Below are positions 23,031 through 35,345 of a stretch of DNA of 64,000 nucleotides, piece after piece. Location of the stretch: assembly GCF_000283155.1 (NCBI RefSeq), contig NW_004454173.1, positions 8,769,170-8,833,169 on the forward strand, in the 5' to 3' direction. Numbering within the stretch: position 1 is the stretch's first letter; each line of letters starts with the position of its first letter. Below the pieces are notes generated by a model, which saw nothing but the letters and a program-made list of their open reading frames with translations, was not told where the DNA came from and searched no databases. Source of the DNA: Ceratotherium simum simum (lineage: Eukaryota; Chordata; Mammalia; Perissodactyla; Rhinocerotidae). The position numbers and the translations under genes were made by a program.

Positions 23031-24902
23031 TGTATTTTAAGAGTTTGTTTGTGGATAATTAACCAACTTAAAGCTAATGACAGAGAACGGTTGCTAGTGG
23101 AAGCTTTATTGGAAGTGAAGTTAAGCACCTCTAAAGTAAGAATTGTTTTTCTAGTGACTTAGAAAGATTTGGTTTGCCAGTACTTTTTCAGAAAAATACT
23201 TACTGTTCAAAATGGTCTATCCCTCTTCTATTGTTGATAAAACCCCATTTAATTAGTAACTTTGTTTTAAAAGATTTAAAACAATAATTGAAATGACTTA
23301 TTTTTATAAGAAAACTGTCCCCAAGATGTTACCTTTTAGTTGTGGTGATCTCAATTGTCATTTATGAGTGTTTCTTCATTTTAAAATTTCACTTGGTTAT
23401 AATATTAAACATAAAGATGATTTTCAAAATTTATTGTTTTGTAAATGGGACAAAAATCTAGTGATGGAACATAGCTTACTATAGACCCAGTTGTTTTGAC
23501 AGTCACAATATATTTAGACAAATTAAAAGTGTTTACTAGTTAATATTGCAGTTTTCACTCATTAGGGACAGTTCCCTATGCTTCTACCCTTTTCCTAATA
23601 GTTGGTGAGAATTTGTTCTTCCAACTGAAAAATACTATGGTAAAAATAAGCATAAGGTTTAACGGCAGAAAGTTTAAGTCTTTAAGAGTTTGGACATATT
23701 TCTGTTCTTATAGATCTTTTCTTGTAAATTCGGATGCTAAGCAACTATCTTTAAAGTGACCCCCGTCTTCTTTTTTAATTATAAAATTGAAATATATTTC
23801 AATGGGCAAGGTCACAAATAGACTGAACTTGAAACTTGTGATATAAAAGAGAATACTGCCACACAGTGAGCTGTTAGTAAGTATTTGAATGAACAAAGAG
23901 AAAGATTTTAAGATTTTTACAAGATTTTTTGGAAGTCATTATTGTTCCCTCTTCTGTGTCCCACTTTTCATTGAATTTTTCTTATGCTTGGGAATCCCTT
24001 GTGCTACTTGAGAACTTTCTTGGATCTTGAATTTTAATTTTTTGTCGTTTAAAAAATATGGTATCTATTAGAACCAGGCTAGAAGACGTATTTTGTTAAT
24101 AAATACAGCTGTGTAACACGTATTCGGCCTTGAAAGTAACTTAGTACCCTACTTTAAGGTTTGTTAAAAGTTAGTGCCTACCAATTCTGTATATTCAGAA
24201 CACTGAGTAAAAAAGTTTACTAAAAGAGGCTTAAGTGTATGGCTGCGAAAATTCAGTTCAGTAAATGTGTGGAAAGTATTTTTACCCTTGTTTCATCTTT
24301 TGCAAACATTTCTTAAGTCTACTCCAGACTTCCAGAAAGTTTGGACCAGTTTATAGTCTCTAGCCCTATATAGGAATGCCATTTTCTTGTACTTTATCAT
24401 CGTTAAAATTTGTTTTTAATTTGAAACATTGGCAGTTGAATGAGAGCATTAGGACTTTTTTTATTGCAAGTGACAAAACACAACTCAAACTAGTTTAAAG
24501 GGGAAAAAGGCTGGAAATGGTCTCATGTAATCTAGCTTTGGTTTAAGGGACAATTAGATCCAGAGTCTCAACTGATGTCCTCAGAGTGTCATCCCTGACT
24601 TTCTCTTGAATATTACTTGGGTTATATGCCTTTGCTCTATTTGCATGTTGGCCTCATTCTGCCACTGACAGGCTATCTGTATGGTATGAAAGATGGCCAC
24701 TGGCATTCCCAGGCCTGTATCCATACAGTTTGTGATAAAAAATGAAAAGAAACTTCCTCTCTCTTCCAGTGTCCATGTATCGGTTTCCTGGATGAATGCC
24801 AGTTTCCCCTGCTTAGACTATTCATTTTTAACCATGTCAATGGGGTTCCCTGATTACATGAGTAAATGTCTTATTGTAGATTATTTGATTGTCTAGATGT
24901 CG

Positions 24903-24948
24903 ATTATTAATTATTAGTAATAATTATTATTTAATTATTATTAGTTAT
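24903..24948. repeat. AT-rich low-complexity tract
   Basis: Nearly pure TTATTA/TAATAA repeats, self-complementary along its length. Confidence 0.8.
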
Positions 24949-25144
24949 ATAGGACTCTTGGTCAGTGCTAGTGTTGTAATGAATAGGCTATAGGTTTTTG
25001 TTGCAGATCACCTGAATTCATATTCTACAGAGTTTTCTACCAAGTATAGTCATTCTGCAACTGTTCTTGCTGTGTATTTTGGGAAGCTTAGAGTCTATCC
25101 TACTGTAGATTAGGGTTTTCAGTTCATTTCCTTCGGAAAGAGGT

Positions 25145-25370
25145 AGTAATGACTAATGGCTGAGAGCCTAGGCTCTAGTCTGGCTGCTTACTTGGCCACT
25201 TAGTAGCTGGTGCTTTACCTCTCTAGGTCTCACTTCCTTCATCTGTATATTAGGATAAGAATAATTGTCTTACAGGATTGTTGTGAGGATAAAAGAGATA
25301 TTAACCCATGTGAAACAGTCAGTACAGTTCTTGGCACAAAGTAAGGGCTTAATAAACTAGAAACTATCAT
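25145..25370 (+). repeat. MIR SINE in intron 1
   Basis: GAGCCTAGGCTCTAGTCTGG, CTTCATCTGTATATTAGGAT, GGATTGTTGTGAGGATAAAA, GTTCTTGGCACAAAGTAAGG. Confidence 0.88.
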
Positions 25371-26014
25371 TATATTCATATTATTGTAATATTTATTAAG
25401 TTGCTTTCGGAAGAGTTTTACTCCCTTGAAGTCTCACGATGTTGTTTAGAATCACTCAAGCCTTCTTTGGGACAGTCTGACAAAGCCTTATGTCCTTTGG
25501 ACCAAACCATCAGTGAACCTATAATAGTGGTAAAGAATAGTTAGTGCTGCTTTCTCTCTACATTGATTTTTTTTTTCCCATGAATATTTGGCCTTTGAAA
25601 ATTAAATGAAGATATTTGTTTTTTGGTATAGACACATTATTCTAAAATAATCATTTTCCATAGTGATAATAATAAAGGAAGAAAAATACTCTCAAGAGTA
25701 TTTATTTGGCTTTTAGAGGATGGGAAATTAAGAAAGTCTACTTTTCCATGCTCTTTTGGTGTCAAGAATTCATTAAATGTCTTTTAACCTGTTTGCAGAG
25801 CAGAGTTGGAAATTGCCTGCCTTTGCAGATAACATAGCTAAAATGTTTAAATGGATTATATGTCAAATCAGTTGTTGAAGCCTTCACTGTGAATGGTGGA
25901 AGGGGTATTTTCTTGGATAATGTGAACAAGTTGATTTATTTCAATGATTCAAAAATGTTTTTCAACCCTAGACTACTATTCAAGCACCTAATCACTATGG
26001 CCTGTAACAGATGA

Positions 26015-26220
26015 CAGTCATGCACAGGATAACGACATTTAGATCAACAATGGACCACATATGACAGTGGTCCCATAAGATTAGTACCATATAGCCTAGG
26101 TGTGTAGTGGGCTGTACCATCTAGGTTTGTGTAAGTATACCCTGATGTTCACACAATGACAAAATTGCCTAATGATGCATTTCTCAGAATTCATCCCCGT
26201 CGTTAAGTGGCCCATGGCTG
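26015..26220 (+). mobile_element. MER2-like DNA transposon, internally deleted
   Basis: CAGTCATGCACAGGATAACG at one end and its inverted counterpart CCCCGTCGTTAAGTGGCCCA...TGGCTG at the other. Inside are GGTCCCATAAGATTAGTACC and ATAGCCTAGGTGTGTAGTGG. This matches the Tigger-related MER2 element as remembered, at a shortened length of about 206 bases. Confidence 0.75.
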
Positions 26221-28061
26221 TATTGTGCGTTCATTTATTCATCAGATGTGTGCATCTAATTTGTCAAGCACAGCTTTGAATTTTTGATGGCTCAGGCCAC
26301 AGTTGAATATTCAATCTTTGGGGTTAATTAGCTCATCCATAACATATTCCATTTTTTATTTTTTGGTACAGTGTGATTCCAAGTTTGAGGTTCTTGCAAA
26401 ATGTTGACTTTAGGATTTAAGTTTTGTTACTTTATTATAATATCAACCATCACAAGAGCATCTTCTATAATTGTGTTTACTATTTGGCCCATCTGCTTTG
26501 AGAGTTTTCCTAGACACACATACACAACACTCTTACAAGACAGCCTATTCATTTTTGGCAGCTCTAAATGTTAGAAAGTTCTTTATTCCAGCATTTCTCA
26601 ACCCTGACTAATGTTTAGATCTCTTTCGGAGCAAAGTAATCCCTGTGAACCTTTGAGATGTGCCCAGTGACCTCAATCTGAGTATATCACATTAAAAAAT
26701 ATAACCCTGTTCCTTTTAGGTGATCCTTTAAACACATGCAGCACACATAAACAAATGCAGCCTCAAACACATTGCAAGACTGTAGACCTATAGAGAGATC
26801 ATTTAGATGATCCAGAATATGCCTTTTCTTTTTCTTACATTGCCACCAAAATGAGAACACGATTTTTAAATTTTCGTAGAGTTTACCCTCAACACTGCTT
26901 TAATTCTATTGACCAAAGCCCTTACCACATTGTAACTTTCACGCTACTCTCTGGAGTTGCATAAATCATCAAATCTGCCTTCCATATGACATCCTTTTCA
27001 AATATCTGAAGGTAGTTATCATGTCTTTTCCTTCTATTCCTAAGTAAAAACATCACCAAATTTCTGTAATCTTTTAATTTAAAAATTATATGTTAAGCAT
27101 CTGATTTTTGGAAAGGCATGGGCTATATTAAATATGGAGACTTCTGTCTCAGGTGGAATCTGAGATCTGCCACTTACTACTTATCCCCTTTTTATAGACA
27201 AGAAAACAGGATCAGAGGGTTATTTGGGAAAATTTATTTGGTAGCATTGAATTGTATGGATTAGTATAGGAATCGAACCAGACATTTGCTTCAAGAGAGC
27301 TTCTCCTGTGTCAGCAGGGTCAGAGTGTAGAACTAAATAGGAAAAATCTTCAGGGTTTGATTTCTATGTGTATACTTTTATTCCAATACATGTGATTTTT
27401 TTTTTTATTATATAAGTAATTGATTATTATATCTCATGTATCTTCTGTTATATTTAAGCAAATAATTAAGGACACATTCTTCTGAATACACATATACACA
27501 TGCACACAAAGTTTAGTCTCAGTTCTGTTACTATCAGAAAGCATATAAGGGAAACAGAAAAGCATTTACAAGCAGAGAGGGAGGTAATGCAAAGGGACAA
27601 GACGGATAGAGTAGGTGATATGATTTGGGAAAGCCTTTAACACACAGCTGTTACTCAGGGACAGTGATTCTCAACCCTTTGATGTCTGTGGCTTTCATAA
27701 AGAGATTAAAAGGTGATTTTTAAAAAATTGTTTCAGAGGATTGAAAAAAACATTCCACAGTTATCACATTTTTCCTTTGGTCATCTTTGAAGCCTAACCA
27801 CGATCTTATATTTTTGAGGCACAGTTATTGGGTTTTATTAAGCACATACTTTATTGTTGCCTTGTCATTGAGTTGCACTCTAGCTGCTTATTCCCAGCCA
27901 TTGTACCTCGCTCTACATAGTATTGCCCAGGCCACTCAGTTCAGAGTTCTGCCTGACAGACATAGTTGCCATAGTATGCGTATGCAGTTGCAGCTAAAAA
28001 TAAATTTTTCTTATTTTCCAGAATTTGCTGGCTAACCTGTTAAACCTCTGCTATAAGACCT

Positions 28062-28200
28062 GCTAATGGTTCTCAAACTTCTGTGACTTAAGAATCACCT
28101 GGGTGTTTACTTAATATAAAGATTCCCAGGTACCCACCCCCAGAGATTCTGATTTGATAATTTTGGAACAGGACTCAGGAATCTGTAAATTTTATAAGCA
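28062..28200 (+). mobile_element. MER5-like hAT MITE
   Basis: TGGTTCTCAAACTTCTGTGA, AAGAATCACCTGGGTGTTTA and CACCCCCAGAGATTCTGATT follow the MER5A order. Confidence 0.75.
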
Positions 28201-28605
28201 AAGATGAAACACAAACCGTGAACACCTGAGAGTGCTCATCAGAATCATCTGTGCGATTGTTTTTTAAACAGACATGTCAAGCCTACAATTTGAATTTCCA
28301 GGATTGGGATGTAAGCATGTATATCTGAAAAAAAGATCCGTTGGTGATTCTGATCTGTACCACCACAGTTCAACCATTGACTAATCTAGTCTAAGAACAT
28401 AGTGTATTTTATAGTTAGTGAGTTCTAAGTATGCGGCAATCTTAATGTCTTAGAAGTTGGATATGTTTCCTGTATTTGTAAAGCATTTGGGCAGGTTTTT
28501 TAAGAGAAAGTATTTAATAAACCATTTTTGAGTGTTAATGAACAATCTTTTACTTTCTCTGGGCATTTTTGAAGGACACATAAAGTATTTTCTTAGAGCA
28601 GAGAG

Positions 28606-28780
28606 GCTCATCGTTCTCCAAACCAACATCATTGGTACTTCCTGCTAACTTGTTAGAAATGCAGATTCTCAGGCCCCATCCAGACCTCCTGAATCAGAAA
28701 CTCTAGGGGGAAGGCTCAGTAATCTGTGTTTTAAGAATCCCTCCAGGTGACTATGATGCAAGGAAGTTTGAGAACTTCCT
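28606..28780 (-). mobile_element. MER5-like hAT MITE, antisense
   Basis: AACTTGTTAGAAATGCAGAT, TCTCAGGCCCCATCCAGACC, GAATCAGAAACTCTAGGGGG and AAGTTTGAGAAC, the reverse MER5A order. Confidence 0.85.
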
Positions 28781-28939
28781 TCTTAAAGTAAAAGCTTCAC
28801 TTACACATTTTGGGTTTTATCTATCTAGTACTTTATATAGTAGGGGATCAAAGATTTTTTGAGAGGTTGAATACTAATTCTGAACCAGGAGAGAGCTAAT
28901 TTAAATCACTATTTAGGAATAATCTAAAAACAAAAGCAT

Positions 28940-29248
28940 GGGGGCCGGCCCCGTGGCTTAGTGGTTAAGTGCGGGTGCTCCGCTGCTGGCGGCCAGGGTT
29001 CGGATCCCGGGCGCGCACCGACGTACCGCTTGTCTGGCCATACTGAGGCAGCGTCCCACATACAGCAACTAGAAGGATGTGCAACTATCACGTACAACTA
29101 TCTACTGGGGCTTTGGGGAGAAAAAGGAGGAGAATTGGCAATAGATGTTAGCTCAGGGCCGGTCTTGCTCAGCAAAAAAAGAGGAGGAGTGGCATGGATG
29201 TTAGCTCATGGCTGATCTTCCTCACAACAAAGCAAAACAAAACAAAAC
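28940..29248 (+). mobile_element. ERE SINE, full length, long form
   Basis: Intact head GGGGGCCGGCCCCGTGGCTT with box A (TAGTGGTTAAGTG) and box B (GGTTCGGATCCC), the long-form middle, two tail units and an (AAAAC)n tail. The flank ACAAAAGCAT is repeated after the tail (ending 29261), marking the target-site duplication. Confidence 0.95.
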
Positions 29249-30246
29249 AAAACAAAAGCATATTCTTTTTACAAACAGAACTTCAATACACATTAATGTA
29301 AACAGATGTAAATCTATTAGCTAATAAATTTAATTGATGTATAAATAGAACATTTATACATTAATGCTACCTCAGATGTGGTATAGATGTCATTTTCTAA
29401 TTTGAAAGTGATTCTTTTTTCTCTGTTTTACTACAGCATTAGAAAATCAAGTATTTAACTGAGCATTTTTGTGAGGTTACTGAAAGACGGATAATCCGTC
29501 TTTTCTCTAATTGTGGGTATTTAAGAGATATTGCCATGCTCGTAAGATGATAATCACCTAAACCAAGGAATAAGTATATTTATTCTGAGTATTTTTCTTT
29601 AGAAACAAACCATTTTATATGTTTTTTTGTAATTTCAAATTATGAAATGCCTAGTTTTCAAAATCTGAAAATTAGATTAGAATAAGAAACTGAAAATATT
29701 GAATTATATTGCTTACTCAGTCTTTACTTTCCACTTCCTGGAAAGAAATATGATCATTCCTGCTTTATTTCCAAAATGAAGAAAAAATTTAACTTGTTTT
29801 TAATTAGTCTTTCTGGAAAACAAGTTTAAAAGTTAGATGACTACTTCTTTCAGATTTTTCTGACAAATGCAGAAAATTAATTTTAAGTATAATACATTAA
29901 TACTGTCAGTTCACTGGTGAGTTTTTCTTAAAGTACAAAATAATCTGCTATTGAAACTGCCATTGTTAATATTTGTAAACTTTGTTAACACTGTATATCA
30001 TTGTCTCTTTCTAGTTTTATCTGTGCATTTATAAGTTATATGTCTATGTGTGTACAGATATACACATTTATATATACACATGCATTACACACACAAATGG
30101 ATTCATACTCAAATTTTGTTGTATAACTTGCTCTTTTCACATAATAATATATTGTTTCATCTTCTATAAGCACAGATTAATTTTTATGGACTTTGTCTTA
30201 TCTCCTAAAATTTTATGTTACTTGGTTTTATAGAAAGATTATTTCT

Positions 30247-30494
30247 TTTTTTTTTTTTTTTTTGTGAGGAGGTCAGCCCTGTGCTAACATCTGCCAGTCC
30301 TCCTCTTTTTTTTGCTGAGGAAGACAGCCCTGGGCTAACATCTGTGCCCATCTTCCTCCACTTTATATGGGACGCCGCCACAGCATGGCTTGCCAAGCAG
30401 TGCGTCGGTGCGCGCCCAGGGTCCGAACCAGCGAAGCCCGGGCCGCCGCAGCGGAGCGCGCGCACTTAACCGCTTGCACCACCAGGCCGGCCCC
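30247..30494 (-). mobile_element. ERE SINE, antisense, perfect target-site duplication
   Basis: T-run, tail complement, core and GCCGGCCCC 5' end. AGAAAGATTATTTCT occurs at 30232-30246 and again at 30495-30509, 15 of 15 bases identical. CpG-rich and little diverged, so relatively recent. Confidence 0.96.
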
Positions 30495-30594
30495 AGAAAG
30501 ATTATTTCTATGGCTAATGTTTTGTCAGTTAGCCATTGACCCTGGTAACTACTGTTGAATAAAGATAAGATATGTAAAGATATATTTAGCCTAG

Positions 30595-30720
30595 AATGTA
30601 AGCTTCATGAGGTTAGGGACTTGGTTTGTTTTGTTTTATGCATTGCAATATGCCCCATGCTGAGAACAGTGTCTGGCTCATAGGAGATGATCAAGAAATA
30701 TTTGTTGGATAAATGAATGA
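30595..30720 (+). repeat. L2 LINE 3' end
   Basis: GTAAGCTTCATGAGGTTAGG, GAACAGTGTCTGGCTCATAG and ATATTTGTTGGATAAATGAA, the usual L2 3' terminus. Confidence 0.75.
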
Positions 30721-30897
30721 CATTCTCTAACATGAATATCCTAAAGGTTCATGTTTAAGTTTATTGATTAGAACTCAGAAGACATTTTCCCAGAGAAAAT
30801 AATTATAAATAATAAGTAGCTAGTTGTCCTGAAAATATAATTTATATTTAATTTGAATTGTCGATTTTTTGCTGTTTTTTCCATTAAGTAGGGATTT

Positions 30898-31135
30898 GTG
30901 TGTGTGTGTGAGGAAGATTAGCCCTGTGCTAACATCTGTTGCCAATCCTCCTCTTTTTGCTGAGGAAGATTGGCCCTGGGCTAACATCCGTGCCCATCTT
31001 CCTCTACTTTATATGTGGGATGGCCCCACAGCATGGCTTGATAAGTGGTGCATAGGTTTGCATCTGGGATCCAAACCTGCGAACCCTAGGCCGCCGAAGT
31101 GGAGCATGCAAACCCAACCACTACACCCGGGCCCT
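30898..31135 (-). mobile_element. ERE SINE, antisense
   Basis: (GT)n tail complement, GAGGAAGATTAGCCCTGTGC, core, and CCCGGGCCC end. A 17-base target-site duplication CCATTAAGTAGGGATTT (30881-30897), with one mismatch in the copy at 31136-31152. Confidence 0.94.
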
Positions 31136-31899
31136 CCATTAAGTGGGGATTTTTTTTTTTTTTTTCAATTAAACATTATCTGTTTGAAGTACTCCAGTTT
31201 TATAGCAATTACCAGATGGAAAATATAATAACAAATCCTATTAATAATAATACTCCTAATAATCAACATAAAATACTTGAAAAAAAAGCCAGTAGGATTA
31301 GAAGTCAACTTAATGAAAACTTTTATGTCTTATGATGAAAATTACACCACTTTCTTGAAAAAGATTGTAGAAAACAAAATGAGTCAACTCTCACATTTCT
31401 AGTTAGGCTAGGAAGACATATTTATAAAGGTGATAAAGGTGTTGATTTAATTGGTTAACAGCATTAACTATAACTCATGCATTTTCCTGACCACATTAGC
31501 TTAGGACAAAACAGTAAAAGACATTAGAGTGTAGATCACAATGATAAGGGAAATAATAATAAAAAATAAACCTTGAGCCTCTTTTCAGCAAATTGGTATT
31601 CTAGTTTCTCAGCTCTCTCTCTATGCCTCTAAATCTTTTCTCTGGCAAGATCACTGACTCCTTGGTGATGATATTGTTGCTATTCACTGTCACATGCTTG
31701 GTGAATTTTTTTTTTTTAATCAATAGCTTTTTTTTTTTTTTCACTCTAACTTACATTTAGTATACTTACTTATATTTGAAAGTGCATATCCAGATAATCA
31801 CAGTAAGTCCAAATAGTATGCCTTGTTGATAGTACTGACATTGTTATGCTGTTCAATTATGATTGTAATGTGTAGGATTTCAGGAGTGCTGATGAAGCA

Positions 31900-32500
31900 C
31901 AAATTCAGGGATCCCAAAAAGAATGTTGAAGGGGCAGTCAACCTTCCATGGGCTGAAGTCAAGGTCAAATAGCAGATTTGGGCCAAATACTAAAGCCAGG
32001 TAGAACTTATGCACATCCCTACTAAGAATAGAGATGAATGAGGCAGTTTCCTGCCTCCAAGAAGCTTTAAGGATTGTAGAGGAAGATAAATACAGCAAAA
32101 TAAGGCGAGTGGCCTGATCTAGGGGAAATGAGCAGGTTTGGAAGACAGAACAGAGACAAAGTGCTGCTGGAGTTGAGTCTTGCAAGTTTCTCACAAAAAT
32201 TTACCAGGTCACATATTGAGAAGGGTACCCCAGGCAGAGAGAGTGGGGTGAGCAAGCCAGAAAGGGATGAAATATTATGCTTTTGAATAACTGCATTGTG
32301 GCCAAAGAATATGGGAAACGATGAGGATGAAGAGATGAGCAGGGAACTAGGTAAGGGAGGGTTTCCTTTGAAAATAATTATACTTTGTCCTGTGTACGTT
32401 TGATGGGATTTTAAGTAGGACATAATATCATATTTCTTATTTTGGCAGGATCATTGTGGTAGTAATTTGAGGGAGAAATTAAAGCAAAGTAACAGTGAAG
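31900..32500. repeat. Old interspersed repeat, unassigned
   Basis: Purine-rich text such as GGCAGAGAGAGTGGGGTGAG and GGCAGGATCATTGTGGTAGT has the feel of a known ancient mammalian repeat, but I cannot name the family. The minus-strand frames here are not convincing genes. Confidence 0.35.
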
Positions 32501-32509
32501 ACTAGTTCA

Positions 32510-32700
32510 GTAAGTGGTTCCCAAATCTCACTGTGTATCATATGCATCTTGGGAGTTTTTAAAAACCCAGATTTGGTGGCCCCGCTTCAGATTTATTGAA
32601 TCAGAATTTACAAAGGTAGAGCCCAGAAGGCTGAAACGTTGAATTCAAGTAATTTGATGCAGCTCGACCAGCATTTGGGAATGCAGCATTAGGTAAACAT
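32510..32700 (+). mobile_element. MER5-like hAT MITE
   Basis: AGTGGTTCCCAAATCTCACT and TTTATTGAATCAGAATTTAC in MER5 order; diverged. Confidence 0.6.
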
Positions 32701-32714
32701 TTCAGTAGACTAAG

Positions 32715-32815
32715 TGGGAGGCTCTCTAAGTTCACTGAGGGCTGTTCTGCTTATCACTATATTCCTGCTATCTACACAGTGCATGGTACTCAATAGATGC
32801 TCCATAAATATTTAC
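32715..32815 (+). repeat. L2 LINE 3' end
   Basis: CACTATATTCCTGCTATCTA, GTGCATGGTACTCAATAGAT, GCTCCATAAATATTTACC: L2 terminus. Confidence 0.65.
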
Positions 32816-32968
32816 CGAGTGACTATTTCCTGAATGAAGGAGGTTATTCTGAGATTCACAAAGGCCACTTCCCATCTAGTGCTTGGTTCTGTCTAGCCCT
32901 GGTGGTGTTACCAGGCAAGGATCTGCTGCCTGATGTGCATAGAAGCCAATACTATGGCACCAGCTTTT

Positions 32969-33317
32969 TTTATTTTATTTTATTTTATTGATGTTTTAAT
33001 AGTTTACAACATTGTGAAATTTTGGGTTGTACATTTTTGTTTGTCCATCACCATATATATGTCTCCCTTTACCCCTTGTGCCCACCCCCTACCCCCATTG
33101 CCCCTGGTAACCACAGTCCAGTTTTCTCTGTCCATGTGTTGGTTTATATTCCACATATGAGTGAGATCATACAGTGTTTGTCTTTCTCTTTCTGGCTTAT
33201 CTCACTTAACATAATACCCTCCAGCCCCATCCATGTTGTTGCAAACGGGACGATTTTGTCTTTTTTTTATGGCTGAGTAGTATTCCATTGTATATATATA
33301 CACCACATCTTCTTGAT
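32969..33317 (-). mobile_element. Young 5'-truncated L1, antisense, in intron 1
   Basis: A T-rich tail complement followed by L1 3' UTR and the end of ORF2. The minus strand still reads IYTMEYYSAIKKRQN, the ORF2p C-terminal region. The insertion is flanked by a perfect 16-base duplication TATGGCACCAGCTTTT at 32953-32968 and 33318-33333. Length 349 bases. Low decay suggests a lineage-specific insertion. Confidence 0.93.
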
Positions 33318-33777
33318 TATGGCACCAGCTTTTGAGAGAAGAAAGAGCTTTATTGCGTGGTTGACCAGCAGGGAGATAGGAGGCAAAACTCAAATCTGTC
33401 TCCTGGAGCTGAAGGTCGGGGGAAGGGGGTGGGCGGCGATGATGAACTTTTAAGGAGTTGGGAGTGGTTATGGAAAGTGCTAGCTTGGCAGAGTCTGATT
33501 GGAGGGTGGATGTGTGACAGTCTTATAAGTCTAGTGTGCTACAAATCAAGGGACCACTTGCTTCTTATTAGGTTCCCTGCACCACTTTCTCTTCACATTG
33601 AGTTCTGTAGTTAAGGAACTTTTGGTTCCTAGGTGGCTCGAGGTCATCTGAGGACAAGGTTTCCATCTTCTGAGCATGCTCCAGCTACATGACTTGCAGT
33701 TTTTACTTATTGCCCCTGCAAGATAATTTTGATATTTTGTTATTGATACAGTAGGGCCAGTACACATTGGTCTATGA

Positions 33778-34182
33778 TGGTTACAGTAGTCTAGTGGTTA
33801 AGATTCAGCACTCTCACCACTGCAGCCCAGGTTTGTTTCCCAGTCAGGGAACCATGCCACCTGTCTGTCAGTTGTCATACTGTAGCGGCTGCCTGTTACT
33901 GTGATGCTGAAAGTTGTGCCACCAGTATTTCAAATACCAGCAGGGTCACCCATGGTGGACAGGTTTCAGCAGAGCTTCCAGACTAAGACAGGCTAGGAGG
34001 AAGGATCTGGCCACCCACTTCAAGGTAGGCCACAAAAACCCTATGAATAGCAGCAGAGCATTGTCTGATGCATCACTGGAAGGTGAGAGGATGGCGCAGA
34101 AAGACCTGGCACGGTCCACTCTGCTGTACACAGGGTCGCTAGGAGTTGTAATCAACTTGAAGGCACTAACAACAACGAGTTG
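33778..34182 (+). mobile_element. tRNA-Glu-headed composite element with RTE-like tail
   Basis: 33778-33851 closely follows tRNA-Glu(CTC): TAGTCTAGTGGTTAAGATTC (box A), an ACTCTCACCACTG anticodon arm and GGTTTGTTTCCCAGTCAGGG (box B). It is followed directly by CCA (33852-33854) as in a mature tRNA. About 300 bases of unrelated body follow, then ACACAGGGTCGCTAGGAGTT and GGCACTAACAACAACGA, a tail like RTE/BovB-mobilised SINEs. Several substitutions rule out a working tRNA. The family name is uncertain. Confidence 0.7.
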
Positions 34183-34789
34183 TTAGAATTAAATGAGCTG
34201 ATACTTGAAAGCACGTAACACAGTGCCTGGCACATATGTTAGAAGGGGAAAGGTTATCTTTTCTCTCATGGTACTTTGTGTGATTAGATATCTTGGCACT
34301 TGGCTTATGCCTAGCCAGGTCTCCTGAAGTGAGTATGCAGATTGGTTTTATTTGGGGATACAGATGTTGAGCAAATAAAACACCAACAATAGTGAGCTAA
34401 GATGTTCAAAGAGCTTCTCTGTACAAATTAAAAATAAAGCCTAGTGGGAGTTTATGAGGTAGATTGAATTTCTGTCCTCTGATTCTTTCCTGTTTGTGGT
34501 TGGCAGTACCCATTAAAGGTTACCTTGATTTGAAGAGCTGGTGGACAGTGGAGCAGAGGGCATCGTCATTGTAGGTGCCTTTCAATTAGGATTTTGGATT
34601 TACAAGCTGACTCCAGGAAAGAGCCTAGCCATGAGTTCCTCTGAATAGCTTAAGATCAAGTCCTAAATTCCAAAGCCAGCTCCTGTACCTCTCTATGTCT
34701 TTGGAGATGTGGAGTAGACAAATTTTGAACTTTATAATAATGGCCTGGACTTATGAATACTTATCTTGGTAATTAGTTTCTGAGAGGCA

Positions 34790-35005
34790 GCATAGTCTAG
34801 TGTTAAAAGCATGGTTCTAGAGCCAGACTGCTTCAGTTTGAATATAGGCTCTACCATTTATTAACTGTGTAATCTTGGGTAAGCTGTTTAACCAGGTTCC
34901 TTATCTGTAACATGGTGATAATAATAGAGATTAAATAAGTTAATAGATGAAAAATGTTTAGAATACCACTGGGTACATAGTAAGCACTGTGTATAGATGT
35001 TTGGA
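34790..35005 (+). repeat. MIR SINE in intron 1
   Basis: CATAGTCTAGTGTTAAAAGC, GAGCCAGACTGCTTCAGTTT, GTAATCTTGGGTAAGCTGTT, GGTACATAGTAAGCACTGTG. Confidence 0.9.
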
Positions 35006-35099
35006 TTTAAAGCTGCAGGCCAAAATGCCAACTAAAGAACATGAAAATTTCCTTGGAATTTCCTCTGGCCTGAGACTTTAAGAAGTGCAGGCAGTTAAA

Positions 35100-35345
35100 A
35101 CAGTGAGATACAGTTTTCACCTATCAGCTTGGCAAAAATTAGAAAGATAAAAAAGATCAATAATATATATTACTGCAGAGTGCATGGGGAAATGGATACA
35201 CACATTCATGGATTGGCAGAGACGAAAATGGGTACAGACCTTTTTGGAAAGGAAAATTTAAATGCCACATCCTGTAGATCATGGAATTTCACTTCAGAAT
35301 GTCTATCCTGTAGAAATACAGACACAGGAAGTGCGAAACAACAAC
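35100..35345 (+). mobile_element. Old L1 fragment, sense
   Basis: CAGTGAGATACAGTTTTCAC, CTATCAGCTTGGCAAAAATT, CCTTTTTGGAAAGGAAAATT and TATCCTGTAGAAATACAGAC match the L1M ORF2/3' junction text in order. Confidence 0.7.

Noticed and set aside
33778..33854. Possible tRNA-Glu gene
   Set aside because: It has several changes in both arms and box B, is followed by an encoded CCA and is fused to a repeat body. This is a retroelement head, not a working tRNA gene.
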